Positions 35,055-44,614 of a stretch of DNA of 64,000 nt are shown here, one piece after another. The DNA comes from Bradyrhizobium sp. (lineage in GTDB: Bacteria; Pseudomonadota; Alphaproteobacteria; Rhizobiales; Xanthobacteraceae). The stretch is taken from positions 1 through 64,000 of the forward strand of contig NZ_JAUSLT010000101.1 of the NCBI RefSeq assembly GCF_030646015.1. The letters run 5' to 3'. The position numbers were made by a program, and so were the translations under genes. The first letter of the stretch is position 1; every line of letters begins with the position of its first letter. The notes beneath the pieces were generated by a model. The model saw only the letters and a list, made by a program, of their open reading frames with translations. It searched no databases and had not been told where the DNA came from.

Positions 35055-35101
35055 TGGCGAGCACCCGGAACGCGTTGCCATGAACAGGCAACGCTCTATC
35101 C
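35055..35101 (-). repeat. degenerate tRNA-Arg relic, possible att remnant
   Basis: Read on the minus strand, GGATAGAGCGTTGCC (35087-35101) is identical to 15 bases of the D-arm/anticodon-stem part of the intact tRNA-Arg. A loop and GGCAAC follow, then CCGGGTGCTCGCCA (35055-35068), which resembles the acceptor end CGGGTGCGCCA. Part of the T-arm is lost. Its place next to the integrase gene fits an attachment site remnant. Confidence 0.55.
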
Positions 35102-35255
35102 TCAGTTAGCGGCCAGCAATTATGAGACTTCCTCTCCCTTGCGCCCGAGAAATCTCCTGAGCCGCAATCAAGAGTTGCGGCAACTGTTAAGGTATGGTGG
35201 ATTAGCCGCCACTATTCACGCCACGTCAGCTTTTCAACTGCGCGAGAAATTTTCA

Positions 35256-37223
35256 ATGGCGACTAACCCAGGTGTAAATTCAAATTTCCAAATGATCACT
35301 TTTACGCCTGCCGAACGACAAGCCATCATGAGGCTGTCTCGACATTTCTATATCACGCGTGCCGCAGACACCATTACGATCGGAAACAGCACTTACCGCG
35401 CCTTCCTTATGCGCCCGACTGAGGCGGTCTCAACTGTCCTTAACGTCGAGCGCGAGATTGTTGTTCTGTTCTCCGACTATGAAACCTTTGAGTCCCGCAC
35501 CCTTCGGGCGATAGATATGGTCTGTGACCAATTTGATGATGTTCGCGTCGATCGATCTCTTCGGTTCTTGATCAGTCGAGACAAACAGATCGAATCTAGC
35601 ATTCGTCATTACCTTTCACAGGATCCCGAATATCCGATCGTAATTCCGTTCAACTATGATGATTTTCATGCCTCGAACGAAGATTTCATCTTCAATGCAG
35701 TCCGAAGAAATTACCTAATCCGAGACCTATTCGGTTATCAATCCCCCCTCAAGCATGAATACTTTTTCTTCGGACGCCAAAAACTAGTCGAGCACGTTAT
35801 CGACCTTCATAAGTCCGGACAGAACAGCGGGCTTTTCGGTTTGAGGAAGAGCGGAAAGACCTCAACAATTTATGCGATACAGCGGCGGGCAAAGGCAACC
35901 GGCTGCAGGACTATATTAGTTGATTGCCAGGACCCCGCAATTCACGCCAAACGCTTCGGCCCTCTACTTCAATATCTGGTGACCGAGGTTCGTCGAGAAT
36001 TGAATCTTCGAAAATTGGATATTGATTTGGGCAGCAGCCCCGACAAGATCTCTGAGAATTTCCGAAGGCTTATGAATGATGCGTTGGCTACCGCCGATAC
36101 GGATGTCCTAATAATCTTCGATGAAATCGAGAATATCTCGCCCAAAACTGCCGCGTCCGCTCATTGGCGCGAAAGCGATGACGCATTGTTGTTCTGGCAG
36201 ACTGTTAGATCTTTCTTTCAGAGCCCACGCAAACACAAGCTCTCGTTCTGTTTCGTTGGAACGAATCCTCACTTAATTGAGATGACGAAGCTGCACGAAA
36301 TCGATAACCCGGTTTATCTTTTTGCTCCGAAGACTTTTATTCCGATGTTGTCTCCGGCGGAGACGAGTGAGTTGGTGACTCGCCTCGGTTACTTTATGGG
36401 ATTGGATTTCGAAGCGAGTGTGGTGTCATACATCCATCAAAGATTCGGCGGTCACCCGTTTTTCATACGACAGTTGTGTAGCCAGATACACAAGAAGACG
36501 TCACTAAACAGACCGCGAGGCGTATCCTTGGCGGCGTGTAAGGAAGCGGAACGCGACGCGGGCGCCGATATTCATGGTTATTTGAACGAAATTCTCAGCA
36601 CACTGAAAAAGTTCTATCCCGATGAACATTCGATGTTGGAGTATTTGGCAAAGAGCGATGTTGCTACCTTTACCGATCTATATCGTTACAACCCAGCTTA
36701 CGTCGAGCATCTGATCGGTTATGGGCTAGTTGTTAGGCGAGGGGACGACTACGAATTTGGGTTCGACGCGATTGCTGTGTCTGTAAAAGCGAACTTCATC
36801 AAGCCCCCAGCATCTGACCTCGACGAACGCTGGCGACAAATTGGTAGTCGCCGGAACCGCCTCGAAGAGGAGATTAGAACGGCTTTATACCGGTGGTCAT
36901 CGAGGCTTAGTTCAGAGGAATGGGCGGCTGCATTGGACTCTAGCTTGTCGGCCAAACGCAGAACTGAGCTTAGCTCGATTGGTCGACGTGAGGCATTCTC
37001 CAGAAATAACAGCCCGCTCTATTTCATGGAAATCCTTAAGCTGGTTCAACTAAGCGGCGAGTTCTCAACGGGAGCTGCGTCTCAAAGCGAAGTGGCGAGC
37101 GCTATGGACGAAGTCAACAAGAAGCGCGCCGATGCCCATGCAAAGGAAATCTCCGAACCCGAGTATAAGAAGCTTGTTGCGGCCTTCGAGTTGTTGGAGG
37201 ATATCTTCTTGCCTCCAGCGTAA
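35256..37223 (+). CDS. STAND-like P-loop ATPase
   Basis: The 655-residue protein has an N-terminal domain (about 10-190; TEAVSTVLNVEREIVVLFSD, RTLRAIDMVCDQF) followed by FFFGRQKLVEHVIDLH and a P-loop ATPase with Walker A GLRKSGKTS (about 230), the strand TILVDCQDP and Walker B VLIIFDEIENI. A sensor-type segment SFCFVGTNPHL and GGHPFFIRQLC follow. The C-terminus is helical. This is the form of ORC/STAND NTPases often found in defence loci, which act as sensors of invasion. The start at 35256 gives the family N-terminus. A broken Mrr-like nuclease gene follows 150 bases later, perhaps its effector. Confidence 0.75.
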   Translation: MATNPGVNSNFQMITFTPAERQAIMRLSRHFYITRAADTITIGNSTYRAFLMRPTEAVSTVLNVEREIVVLFSDYETFESRTLRAIDMVCDQFDDVRVDRSLRFLISRDKQIESSIRHYLSQDPEYPIVIPFNYDDFHASNEDFIFNAVRRNYLIRDLFGYQSPLKHEYFFFGRQKLVEHVIDLHKSGQNSGLFGLRKSGKTSTIYAIQRRAKATGCRTILVDCQDPAIHAKRFGPLLQYLVTEVRRELNLRKLDIDLGSSPDKISENFRRLMNDALATADTDVLIIFDEIENISPKTAASAHWRESDDALLFWQTVRSFFQSPRKHKLSFCFVGTNPHLIEMTKLHEIDNPVYLFAPKTFIPMLSPAETSELVTRLGYFMGLDFEASVVSYIHQRFGGHPFFIRQLCSQIHKKTSLNRPRGVSLAACKEAERDAGADIHGYLNEILSTLKKFYPDEHSMLEYLAKSDVATFTDLYRYNPAYVEHLIGYGLVVRRGDDYEFGFDAIAVSVKANFIKPPASDLDERWRQIGSRRNRLEEEIRTALYRWSSRLSSEEWAAALDSSLSAKRRTELSSIGRREAFSRNNSPLYFMEILKLVQLSGEFSTGAASQSEVASAMDEVNKKRADAHAKEISEPEYKKLVAAFELLEDIFLPPA

Positions 37224-37372
37224 CGCGTTCAAGCAAGGCGCAACACGAGCTCCGGCGCGCGAGTGCCAACTGTGGCAGATCGGTTTCTCAGTGGAGGTTC
37301 GCGTGCCTCAACCTTTCTAATACCGGCGCAGTAGTTAGATTACCTTACGTTCAACTCGCATAAGGGCATCCA

Positions 37373-37968
37373 ATGCTAGGATTTGGGGCGGTCGGTGAGG
37401 CTCCGCTCGGGGCACTCCCGAACAGATTCGTTGAGCAGATCCGTAACGGCAGCAACGTCGCCACGGTGGTCGTTTCCGGTCTGATCATTCCTGAGAGGCA
37501 GGATGCAGAGGGCATTCTCGTGAAATCCTATGGAGCTTTGTGGCTCGAAATCGCACGGCAGCTAGGCACGGATTGGTCGAAAGCATTTCAACTCTCATCA
37601 CGCGAATGGGAAGAGATGCTCGCGGGCGCGTTCGCGAAGGAAGGCTACCAAGTAACTCTGACTCCATCGTCAGGTGATCGGGGGCGCGATGTTATCGCCG
37701 TGAGGGATGGTGTGGGAAGTATGCGTATTCTGGGGTCAATGAAACGCTATGCGCCTGACAATCTCGTAACGCGAGCGCATGTCCATGAAATGTTCGGCGT
37801 CGTGGGCACTGATCTTGGCGCCACTAAAGGTATTATGCGACCACGTCTAACTTCGCGCCGCAGTTCCTCGCCGATCCGGGCCTCGCGAAGGCAATTCCAT
37901 ACAGGCTTGAACTGATGAATGGAGTGCAGCTTCAGGATTGGTTGAGGGGACTTGCAATAACACCTTAG
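37373..37968 (+). pseudogene. Mrr-like restriction endonuclease, frameshifted
   Basis: The frame carries WEEMLAGAFAKEGYQVTLTP, then SSGDRGRDVIAVRDGVGSMR and ILGSMKRYAP, the D...xxK core of Mrr/PD-(D/E)XK nucleases, and VHEMFGVVGTDLGATKGI. The expected next part, ATTSNFAPQFLADPGLAKAI, PYRLELMNGVQLQDWL and a stop at 37966-37968, is present but one frame off. A single base missing near 37838-37840 explains the break. The catalytic core precedes the frameshift, so a truncated protein might keep some activity. The gene follows the STAND-like ATPase. Confidence 0.75.
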
Positions 37969-38157
37969 AGCCATAGGTTCGAATGTTCTACAGCAGCTGG
38001 TGCTTTTGTATTCTCGACCACTCGCAGGATGCATCGGAGTTGGCTGCCGTGAATCTCACGCGCCACAACTTCCTGCGCCACAATCGTGCCGATTTGCGAA
38101 TCTGAGCGAATTTAGGCGACTTTTAACGCTGCCACCATTTGCTTTTGGAAAGCCGAG

Positions 38158-38222
38158 AGCGTTGCTCTGCCAGGGCCGCGGTCCATCAAGAGCAACAACT
38201 CACCCGATGAAATGCATCGGTG
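38158..38222. repeat. short repeat, first copy
   Basis: GCTCTGCCAGGGCCGCGGTC then CATCAAGAG and CCGATGAAATGCATCGGTGC resemble the sequence at 44709-44818 (TGCCGGGGCCACGGTCCATC, CCGATGAAACCATCGGTGC). The spacing between blocks differs. Nature unknown. Confidence 0.4.
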
Positions 38223-38233
38223 CCGTTGCGTTT

Positions 38234-39532
38234 CTAATTTCTATCGGAAGCGGGCGGCGTTCCAACAACGCGCTCATCCTGCTTCCAGAATCGGTCGTTC
38301 GGCAATGTCCCTGCTGAATCGGAGGCAAATTCCGGCTTAATACGATTGAGGTAATACATACTGACCAAGCCTTGGTGCTTCACTTCGACGGCGCCGCGGG
38401 CTTCGGTCTCGAAGCGTTTATTGATGTGCTGCCAAGTCGATTCAGCGATACTGACGCGGCCCGGAACTCCGGCGGCTTCAACGCGCTGGGCGGTATTCAC
38501 GGTATTTCCCCAGATATCGTAGGTAAATTTGTGTTTTCCGACTACGCCAGCGATGACTGGTCCGGTATTAATTCCGATCCTTACCTGCCACGCGGGCAGG
38601 TGTAGCTTCTCCCGTTGTCGATTGAGCTTGGCCAAGTGATCAATTATGCGCAGTGCGCACAAGCAAGCATCAGTTGCGTGCGAGCGATTGAATTCCGGCA
38701 CGCCGCCGACAGCGAGATAGGCGTCCCCGATCGTCTTAAGTTTTTCAAGACGATGGGCGGCCATGATGTCGTCGAACTTGGTAAAGTGTTGGTCAAGCTG
38801 ATCAATGACGCTGGCCGGCTCCATTGTTTCGACCAAGCGAGTGAAACCGCTGAAATCGATAAAGATCACGGTCGCAGAGTCAAAGAAGCGCGGCTCAACG
38901 CGATCTCTTGTCTTAAGCTCTTCTGCGATAGATTGTGGTAGTATATTGAGGAGCAGTCGGTCCGATACATCTTTCTCTGCTACTGCACGGTCGCGCGCGC
39001 GCTTTAAGTCTTGCAGCATCTCATTTCGCTCAAGCAACTTCCGGCGTAATTCAAGGTGAACCATCGTTTGTCGTGACAGCCGCCGCAATGCCTCCCGCTG
39101 TTCGAAGGTAAGTTCGCGCGGTTTGAAGTCGATGACGCACAGTGAGCCCAAAGCGTGACCGTCTTGCGTGATGAGTGGAACGCCGCAGTAGAAGCGTAAG
39201 CGCAAACCGGTTGTCACCAGTGGACTGGTATTGAATCTTTGATCTTCTGAAAGGTCTGGGACGTAGAGGATGTCGTCGATACAGACTGTGGCCCTGCAAA
39301 CAGAAATTTCTCGCGGGCATTCGGAAAGCTCTGCTGGAAGAGGACCAAATTTTGCTTTGATCCATTGCCGCGATGCGTCAACGAAGCTTACCAAGCCGGC
39401 GGGGCAGTCGCAAATCTGAGCCGCCAATTCGGCGATTTCGTCGAAGCCAGCTTCCGGAAGAGTGTCAACGATTGCGTAATTGTTGAGCGCTTCAAGGCGT
39501 CCAAGCTCGTTGGCCGGCATCGTTTGGTCCAT
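38234..39532 (-). CDS. GAF domain class III adenylate/guanylate cyclase
   Basis: The 432-residue protein has an N-terminal GAF domain (about 15-165; EAGFDEIAELAAQICDCPAG, FYCGVPLITQDGHALGSLCV), a linking coiled coil (170-215) and a class III cyclase domain (220-400) with FIDFSGFTRLVETMEP, KLKTIGDAYLAVGG, RIGINTGPVIAGVVG and TYDIWGNTVNTAQRVE. Metal-binding aspartates (Asp in IDFSG and GDAYL) and the late IWGNTVN-R residues are present. It should make cAMP or cGMP under control of a ligand or redox signal sensed by GAF. Confidence 0.9.
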   Translation of the reverse strand: MDQTMPANELGRLEALNNYAIVDTLPEAGFDEIAELAAQICDCPAGLVSFVDASRQWIKAKFGPLPAELSECPREISVCRATVCIDDILYVPDLSEDQRFNTSPLVTTGLRLRFYCGVPLITQDGHALGSLCVIDFKPRELTFEQREALRRLSRQTMVHLELRRKLLERNEMLQDLKRARDRAVAEKDVSDRLLLNILPQSIAEELKTRDRVEPRFFDSATVIFIDFSGFTRLVETMEPASVIDQLDQHFTKFDDIMAAHRLEKLKTIGDAYLAVGGVPEFNRSHATDACLCALRIIDHLAKLNRQREKLHLPAWQVRIGINTGPVIAGVVGKHKFTYDIWGNTVNTAQRVEAAGVPGRVSIAESTWQHINKRFETEARGAVEVKHQGLVSMYYLNRIKPEFASDSAGTLPNDRFWKQDERVVGTPPASDRN

Positions 39533-39985
39533 GACAAACTCTCGTTAGCCGGGTCAATCAATCAAGTCGCAGATCGTATGGCTGGAGGCCATACTGCGTC
39601 TGCCTATCGTAAATCGAACATGCGCTCCGCCACTAAAGCCTCAAAATAGCACATTGGCATCTGGAAAACGAGCGATCGGTCATGCGGTCCGAGTTTGCCT
39701 GAATACCCTCGTGTCACTTTCAGTCGCCTCCCATGGCTGAGGGCAGCCTGGTGTTTCGAAGTTTGCTGTCTATCCGGTCTTTTCGCGAGGCTCGCTGGCA
39801 ATTGAAGTCTCGAACCTGCCATAGTTCGCGGCGATCTGGAGTGCACCCTTACGGGTGACTTGGGTCTTACCGGTCAGTCTTTTGTCGGATCGGGCGATCG
39901 TGGCAAGCGCCGCCAAGTGGCCCGGATGTGCCTGTGACGCGGAAATTATCGCCGGAATGCCGAGAGATGTCCATGTCGGCTGTCG
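39533..39985. other. intergenic region, no clear gene
   Basis: No frame with a start codon looks real. On the minus strand, a short stretch near 39790-39970 reads HPGHLAALATIARSDKRLTG and ends soon after; this could be a gene relic or chance. Confidence 0.35.
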
Positions 39986-42694
39986 CTAAGCCACGGCCGC
40001 CGCCGTTTGGTCGCGCGGACCGAACAGCTGCCTGACTTCCGGACCGGGTTTGGCAGCGCTGAACAGATAGCCCTGCATCTCAGTGCAGCCCAGAGCCCGG
40101 AGGCGTTCCTTCTGCTCTAATGTTTCAACGCCTTCCGCCGTCGTCGTCATGTTGCGGGAGACAGCGATGTTTATTACCGCCTGCACGATCGCGGCCGAGC
40201 CGTCGATCTCGGCAATGTCGCTTACGAAGGAGCGGTCGATCTTGATCTTGTCGAATGGAAAACGCTTCAGATAGCTCAGCGAGGAGTAGCCGGTGCCGAA
40301 ATCGTCCAGCGCGATGCGCACGCCGATGTCGCGCAGCTGATGCAGAATCGAAAGAGCCGTCTCGTCATCGTGAATTAGCACCGTCTCGGTGATCTCGATC
40401 TCCAGCCGACCGGCCTGAAGGCCGGAGTTCGCAAGCGCGCTCGCGATATTTAACGCCAGTGTTGGACATTTCAGTTGAACGGGTGAGACGTTGACGGCGA
40501 TACGGATATGATCCGGCCAGCTGGCTGCCTCGGCGCAGGCTGTCCTCAGCACCCAATCGCCGAGTTCGACAATCAGGCCGGTATCTTCCGCCACGGGGAT
40601 AAATTCGGCCGGAGAGATCATGCCGCGTTCGGAATGGCGCCAGCGCAGTAGGGCCTCGCACCCGGTCACTTCGTCGTGGCGAAGGTTGACTAGTGGTTGG
40701 TAGTGGATCTCGAAGTCGCCGTCCACCAGCGCCTGCCGCAGGTCCTGCTCAAGCGTAAGCCGTGCCTTCGCGTTGGCATCCATCGCCGGCTCAAAGAAGC
40801 GATGGGTTCGGCGCCCTCCGGCTTTGGCGCCATACATCGCAAGGTCGGCATTTTTGATCAGCTGATCCAGGTCGGTGCCGTCCTGCGGCGCCAGTGCAAT
40901 ACCGATGCTGGCATCGGTAGAGAGTTGGTGACCGAGGCATTGATAGGGCTGCCGGATCGACTCGTGAATGCGGGTGACGAATTCCACGGCATCGCGGACG
41001 TTTCTGACGCCGGTCTGGATCACCGCAAACTCATCACCACCAAGCCGCGCGATCAGATCGGACTCGCCGATGCAACCGCGGATGCGGTCAGCCACTGCTT
41101 TCAGCAGCTCATCGCCGACATGGTGCCCGAGGGAGTCGTTGATGCCCTTGAATTCGTCGATGTCGATATAGAGCAGGGCGAACTGCTCGCCCTGGCCGGT
41201 TCGCTGCAATTCGCGTTCGATCTGCTCGCGGAACAGCACCCGGTTCGGCAGGCCGGTCAGCGCGTCGTAATGCGCGAGGTGCGCGATCCTCTCATCAGCG
41301 CGGCGCCGCTCGGTAATGTCTTCCAGCGTGGTAACCCAGCCACCATTTGCCAGCGGCTTATTCACGATCAAAATCGACCGATCGCCCGGCGTTTGCACGA
41401 CGTTATGAGTCATCCGCTTTTCAGCAACGTTGCGCAGAATCGCGGAGCAAAATTCGTCCGGATCGCCATGAAATGACCCTGTCTGCTTTCGATACCCAAT
41501 AATATCCCGAAGATGAGAGCCCGGCTTTATTACATCCGAATCCAGATTATACATTTCCAGATAGCGCTGATTGCACAAAACGATCCGGGCATCCGAGTCA
41601 TACAACAACAAGCCCTGCGTCATATTGTTGATGGCGGTATCAAGACGCTCTTTTTGGAGCGCAAGCGTGCGCTCCGAGTCGTTGTGTTGCTTAGACAGGT
41701 TTCGAACGATGAAGAACAAGGTAAAAGCGATCACAAGGGCGGCTAGGCCGGCCGCCGCAACTAGGAATCGGGTCTGGGCCCGCCAGTCAGTCAAAGCCGT
41801 TGCGACGGTGCTAGTTGCGATAATTGAAATGGGAAACTTGCTAAGGGCACGGACGGCCGCCAGACGGTCTTCGCCGTCGACTGGACTGATCAAGCGCATC
41901 GTTCCGTGGCCCGCTTCGGACAAGATTTTCGAGACCGGAGCAGTCTTGAAGTTTTGACCAATCATCCTTTCGATGTGCGGAAAGCGCGCGAGTAGCGTCC
42001 CGTCACGATGCAACACTGTAATCGCAGAGCCTTTTCCCAGTTCCAGCGATTCAAAAAAGCTTTCCAAGTTGGCCGGCGATAAACCTCGCGTAACGACACC
42101 CAAAAACTCGCCAGAAGGGCTGGCTATTTTACGCGCAAGGACTGTCGTCCACCCGCCCGAAAATCGGCCATTAACTAGTGCGATCGATACTGTCGGCGAG
42201 CGGCTGTCCGCAGCAAAACTCTCGAAATAGCTGCGATCCGCTATGCTGATGTCAGGAACCGGCCAAGATCTAGACGAGTTGATAAGCTGTCCGGTAGCGT
42301 CAAAAATATTGATTCCTGCGGTGTCAGATAATGCACCGACCACAGCTTCCAAATTTTTATGAAAGCCCTCGGTTGATATTTGACGCCTGAACGCCTCAGG
42401 CGAACCTAGACCAAAGCGCTCAATTCTCCGAACCAAGTCTGCTTGAACGGCTTCGAAATTCTGGAGTTCTCGATCAAAATGACGAGTGAGCAGTAAGACG
42501 GTATTGTGCAACTCGCGCTCGCGATCTTCCAGAGCGCGTTGTCGAAAGCTTATAACGGCGATTGCAGTGCCGACTACGATGAATGCAATAAGCAGAGCGC
42601 CACCGAGAATCAACCAGTTCAGTGGGTTGCGGCGAGCAATGGCCGCTTTGCCCGCAGGCTTGCTGTTGTTCCTTACCGGAAGAATTTCCGACAT
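39986..42694 (-). CDS. membrane GGDEF-EAL protein with sensory and PAS domains
   Basis: The 902-residue protein has a transmembrane helix (LILGGALLIAFIVVGTAIAV), an extracytoplasmic dCache-like domain (about 50-290), a second helix (FLVAAAGLAALVIAFTLFFI), a PAS domain (MTQGLLLYDSDARIVLCNQR), then GGDEF (LTGLPNRVLF, LGGDEFAV) and EAL (CEALLRWRH, EITETVLIHD, ALDDFGTGYSSLSYLKRFPF) domains. Both catalytic motifs look intact, so it could make or break c-di-GMP. The ATG after AAGGGGGGCG is preferred over one ten codons upstream. Confidence 0.92.
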   Translation of the reverse strand: MSEILPVRNNSKPAGKAAIARRNPLNWLILGGALLIAFIVVGTAIAVISFRQRALEDRERELHNTVLLLTRHFDRELQNFEAVQADLVRRIERFGLGSPEAFRRQISTEGFHKNLEAVVGALSDTAGINIFDATGQLINSSRSWPVPDISIADRSYFESFAADSRSPTVSIALVNGRFSGGWTTVLARKIASPSGEFLGVVTRGLSPANLESFFESLELGKGSAITVLHRDGTLLARFPHIERMIGQNFKTAPVSKILSEAGHGTMRLISPVDGEDRLAAVRALSKFPISIIATSTVATALTDWRAQTRFLVAAAGLAALVIAFTLFFIVRNLSKQHNDSERTLALQKERLDTAINNMTQGLLLYDSDARIVLCNQRYLEMYNLDSDVIKPGSHLRDIIGYRKQTGSFHGDPDEFCSAILRNVAEKRMTHNVVQTPGDRSILIVNKPLANGGWVTTLEDITERRRADERIAHLAHYDALTGLPNRVLFREQIERELQRTGQGEQFALLYIDIDEFKGINDSLGHHVGDELLKAVADRIRGCIGESDLIARLGGDEFAVIQTGVRNVRDAVEFVTRIHESIRQPYQCLGHQLSTDASIGIALAPQDGTDLDQLIKNADLAMYGAKAGGRRTHRFFEPAMDANAKARLTLEQDLRQALVDGDFEIHYQPLVNLRHDEVTGCEALLRWRHSERGMISPAEFIPVAEDTGLIVELGDWVLRTACAEAASWPDHIRIAVNVSPVQLKCPTLALNIASALANSGLQAGRLEIEITETVLIHDDETALSILHQLRDIGVRIALDDFGTGYSSLSYLKRFPFDKIKIDRSFVSDIAEIDGSAAIVQAVINIAVSRNMTTTAEGVETLEQKERLRALGCTEMQGYLFSAAKPGPEVRQLFGPRDQTAAAVA

Positions 42695-42928
42695 CGCCCC
42701 CCCTTGGAGAGGCGTAATTAACATGCATGAATGGAGGAACCCTTGGGAATCGGGGTTACCGGAGCGTTAATGCCGAGAGCCCGACCGCCCGGCTTCGGAA
42801 AGGGTCGCCATCCAGGCTCGTGGTCCATCGCGTATAGCGGCGGGGAAGCTTTACCCTTCTGATCTAGCGCAAAGCGATGTTCAGAATGGGGGCCTAGGAT
42901 GCTGCTCCATCGCAAACCAAGGACAACG

Positions 42929-43243
42929 ATGACCAAATCCGTTCCTGACAAGGCCGAGATCGCGCTGGAGTATCCTGACAAATTCTACGTCGGGACTTTT
43001 GAGAAGTCGTCCCGGTTCGAAGCCCACCTCGATCCAACCGGCTTCGCGCTGGTGCTGGAACGACCCGGCGCCGAAGATGTGCGCAAATCGATACACATGC
43101 ACATTGCCTTCGGGCTGCTCGCCGGCATTCTCTGCGAGCTTGCCGCGACTGTCGGCCAAATTCCAGAGGACGACATCCTTCATCGCGATCAGCTCACCGA
43201 GGCGGTCACTCAATTGTATCGCGCGCTGACAAAAGAAAAGTAA
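42929..43243 (+). CDS. hypothetical protein
   Basis: The 104-residue product starts MTKSVPDKAEIALEYPDKFY and has a mixed alpha/beta pattern with FEKSSRFEAHLDPTGFALVL and EDDILHRDQLTEAVTQLYRA. No metal motif or membrane segment is visible. Similar proteins occur in Bradyrhizobium; the function is unknown. The frame upstream of the chosen ATG is not conserved-looking. Confidence 0.6.
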   Translation: MTKSVPDKAEIALEYPDKFYVGTFEKSSRFEAHLDPTGFALVLERPGAEDVRKSIHMHIAFGLLAGILCELAATVGQIPEDDILHRDQLTEAVTQLYRALTKEK

Positions 43244-43414
43244 GTCAGAGAACGTGGCTGGTTATTCTCCCCATTTAAGCAGATCGGACCCAAAAGACGA
43301 GGATCGGCGAGCGTCCAACGGTAAGGTTGACCAGTTAGGTTAAATCGTGATCTCAGTTGTATCGTTGGCAATCTCTCTTCAAGGTCTTGGCTCCTTGATT
43401 GGGGAGTAGCTGCT

Positions 43415-43639
43415 TTGTCCAAGACTAAGATTTCCAGCACGGACCTTGTCTGGATCTTTCGTGAAAAACTATCGTCGTTCGACGGCTGTTCACCATCGAC
43501 CGCAATCGCGGTTGTGCCTACTAGCAGCGGTTGGACGGCGGTGACAAGCAAGCGCGACCGAGCAAGGCCTGAGTGTGCCAGGCGCATCGAGCTCATTCAA
43601 AGACAACTTCGTGAGATCTATGTCCTTGAGAAGGATTGA
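43415..43639 (+). CDS. small conserved hypothetical protein
   Basis: The 74-residue product reads MSKTKISSTDLVWIFREKLS, then SSFDGCSPSTAIAVVPTSSG, a beta-rich middle with GWTAVTSKRDRARPECARRI and a final helix IQRQLREIYVLEKD. I recall this pattern in small rhizobial proteins of unknown function. It lies alone between two unrelated genes. Confidence 0.6.
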   Translation: MSKTKISSTDLVWIFREKLSSFDGCSPSTAIAVVPTSSGWTAVTSKRDRARPECARRIELIQRQLREIYVLEKD

Positions 43640-43852
43640 AGTCTGGCACGCTGGAGGCGTCAGATCGGGGGAGTATGTCCGCGCGGAAAGGACCGACTGG
43701 GCGTTCTTGGGCCTCGCACTCTAGTTCAATACCGAGAGTGTCTTATAAGACCTTTAAGTTGTCCTCTAAGTTGTCCTCGCGGGCAAGCTACGGCGTGAAA
43801 TCCGAAGCTTCAGAGACCCAAATGTCAAGCAGCTCGACGGGCTCAAGACGCC

Positions 43853-44614
43853 CTATGTTTGTCTGTCAAAAAAGCTTAATGCGTCTACAACCGCGGTGAG
43901 ATGGGCGGGATCATCGGCGGCTCGACGAGCAAGCTCTTCCTTTGCGCAGAAGACAGCATCACGATCCATGTCGGCTTGGCGCGTCATCCAAGATAAATAG
44001 TCTGGCGGAATATCGGACCATCTCGCGCCCCGATGCTTTCCAAACGCTATTGTTGGCATCATTTTCGGCTTTAATGTCCAGTCGACCAACTCGTCGAATG
44101 AAGCGGCTTTAACGAGTTCTGAAAAGAGATGCGCGGTTACCCACGCATCGGGAGCTGCTCGGTGCGGGGGCATCGCGAACGTAGGGTCAAGCGTTAATCC
44201 CCGCCAATATCGAAGGACTTGGTTGGAGTGACGGGGCGCGTCAGGCCAAACACGTAAAGCAAGCTTGTGGGTGCAGATCCATGGGACTGCTCCCGTAATG
44301 CGATCAGGAATGAAACGCTGTTCGAACTCGCAGTTGTGGGCGACGAACGCATCGGGCATCGGATCTTGAAAAATCTCTGAATAAATCGCGGCATCAGAGC
44401 AATTGATGGTCGCGACGTCGAAGTCTGCCTCGGTGATGTGGTGAATCGCCATCGTCTCCGGTGGAATGCCGTTGACAGGTCGGAATAGCCGCGAGCGTGG
44501 CGCATCTATAATGACGCTATCTGCTTCAACGAGGACGTCTACGCAGCCAACCTCGATGATTTCAGCAGGAGGCGTGAGGCCCGTCGTCTCAATATCAATA
44601 ATTCTGAACAGCAA
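43853..44614 (-). CDS. DEDDh 3'-5' exonuclease with exonuclease X-like C-terminus
   Basis: The 253-residue protein has the DnaQ-type motifs: Exo I FRIIDIETTGLTPP, Exo II FVAHNCEFEQRF, and Exo III HRAAPDAWVTAHLF with the catalytic histidine. The C-terminal segment TIAFGKHRGARWSDIPPDYL then SWMTRQ is the exonuclease X-type tail. It should remove nucleotides from 3' ends of DNA, as an editing or repair enzyme. Family assignment is firm; the exact substrate is not. Confidence 0.88.
   Translation of the reverse strand: MLFRIIDIETTGLTPPAEIIEVGCVDVLVEADSVIIDAPRSRLFRPVNGIPPETMAIHHITEADFDVATINCSDAAIYSEIFQDPMPDAFVAHNCEFEQRFIPDRITGAVPWICTHKLALRVWPDAPRHSNQVLRYWRGLTLDPTFAMPPHRAAPDAWVTAHLFSELVKAASFDELVDWTLKPKMMPTIAFGKHRGARWSDIPPDYLSWMTRQADMDRDAVFCAKEELARRAADDPAHLTAVVDALSFFDRQT

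Noticed and set aside
39604..39846. 80-codon minus-strand frame between the cyclase and GGDEF-EAL genes
   Set aside because: Random-like sequence, no family resemblance.
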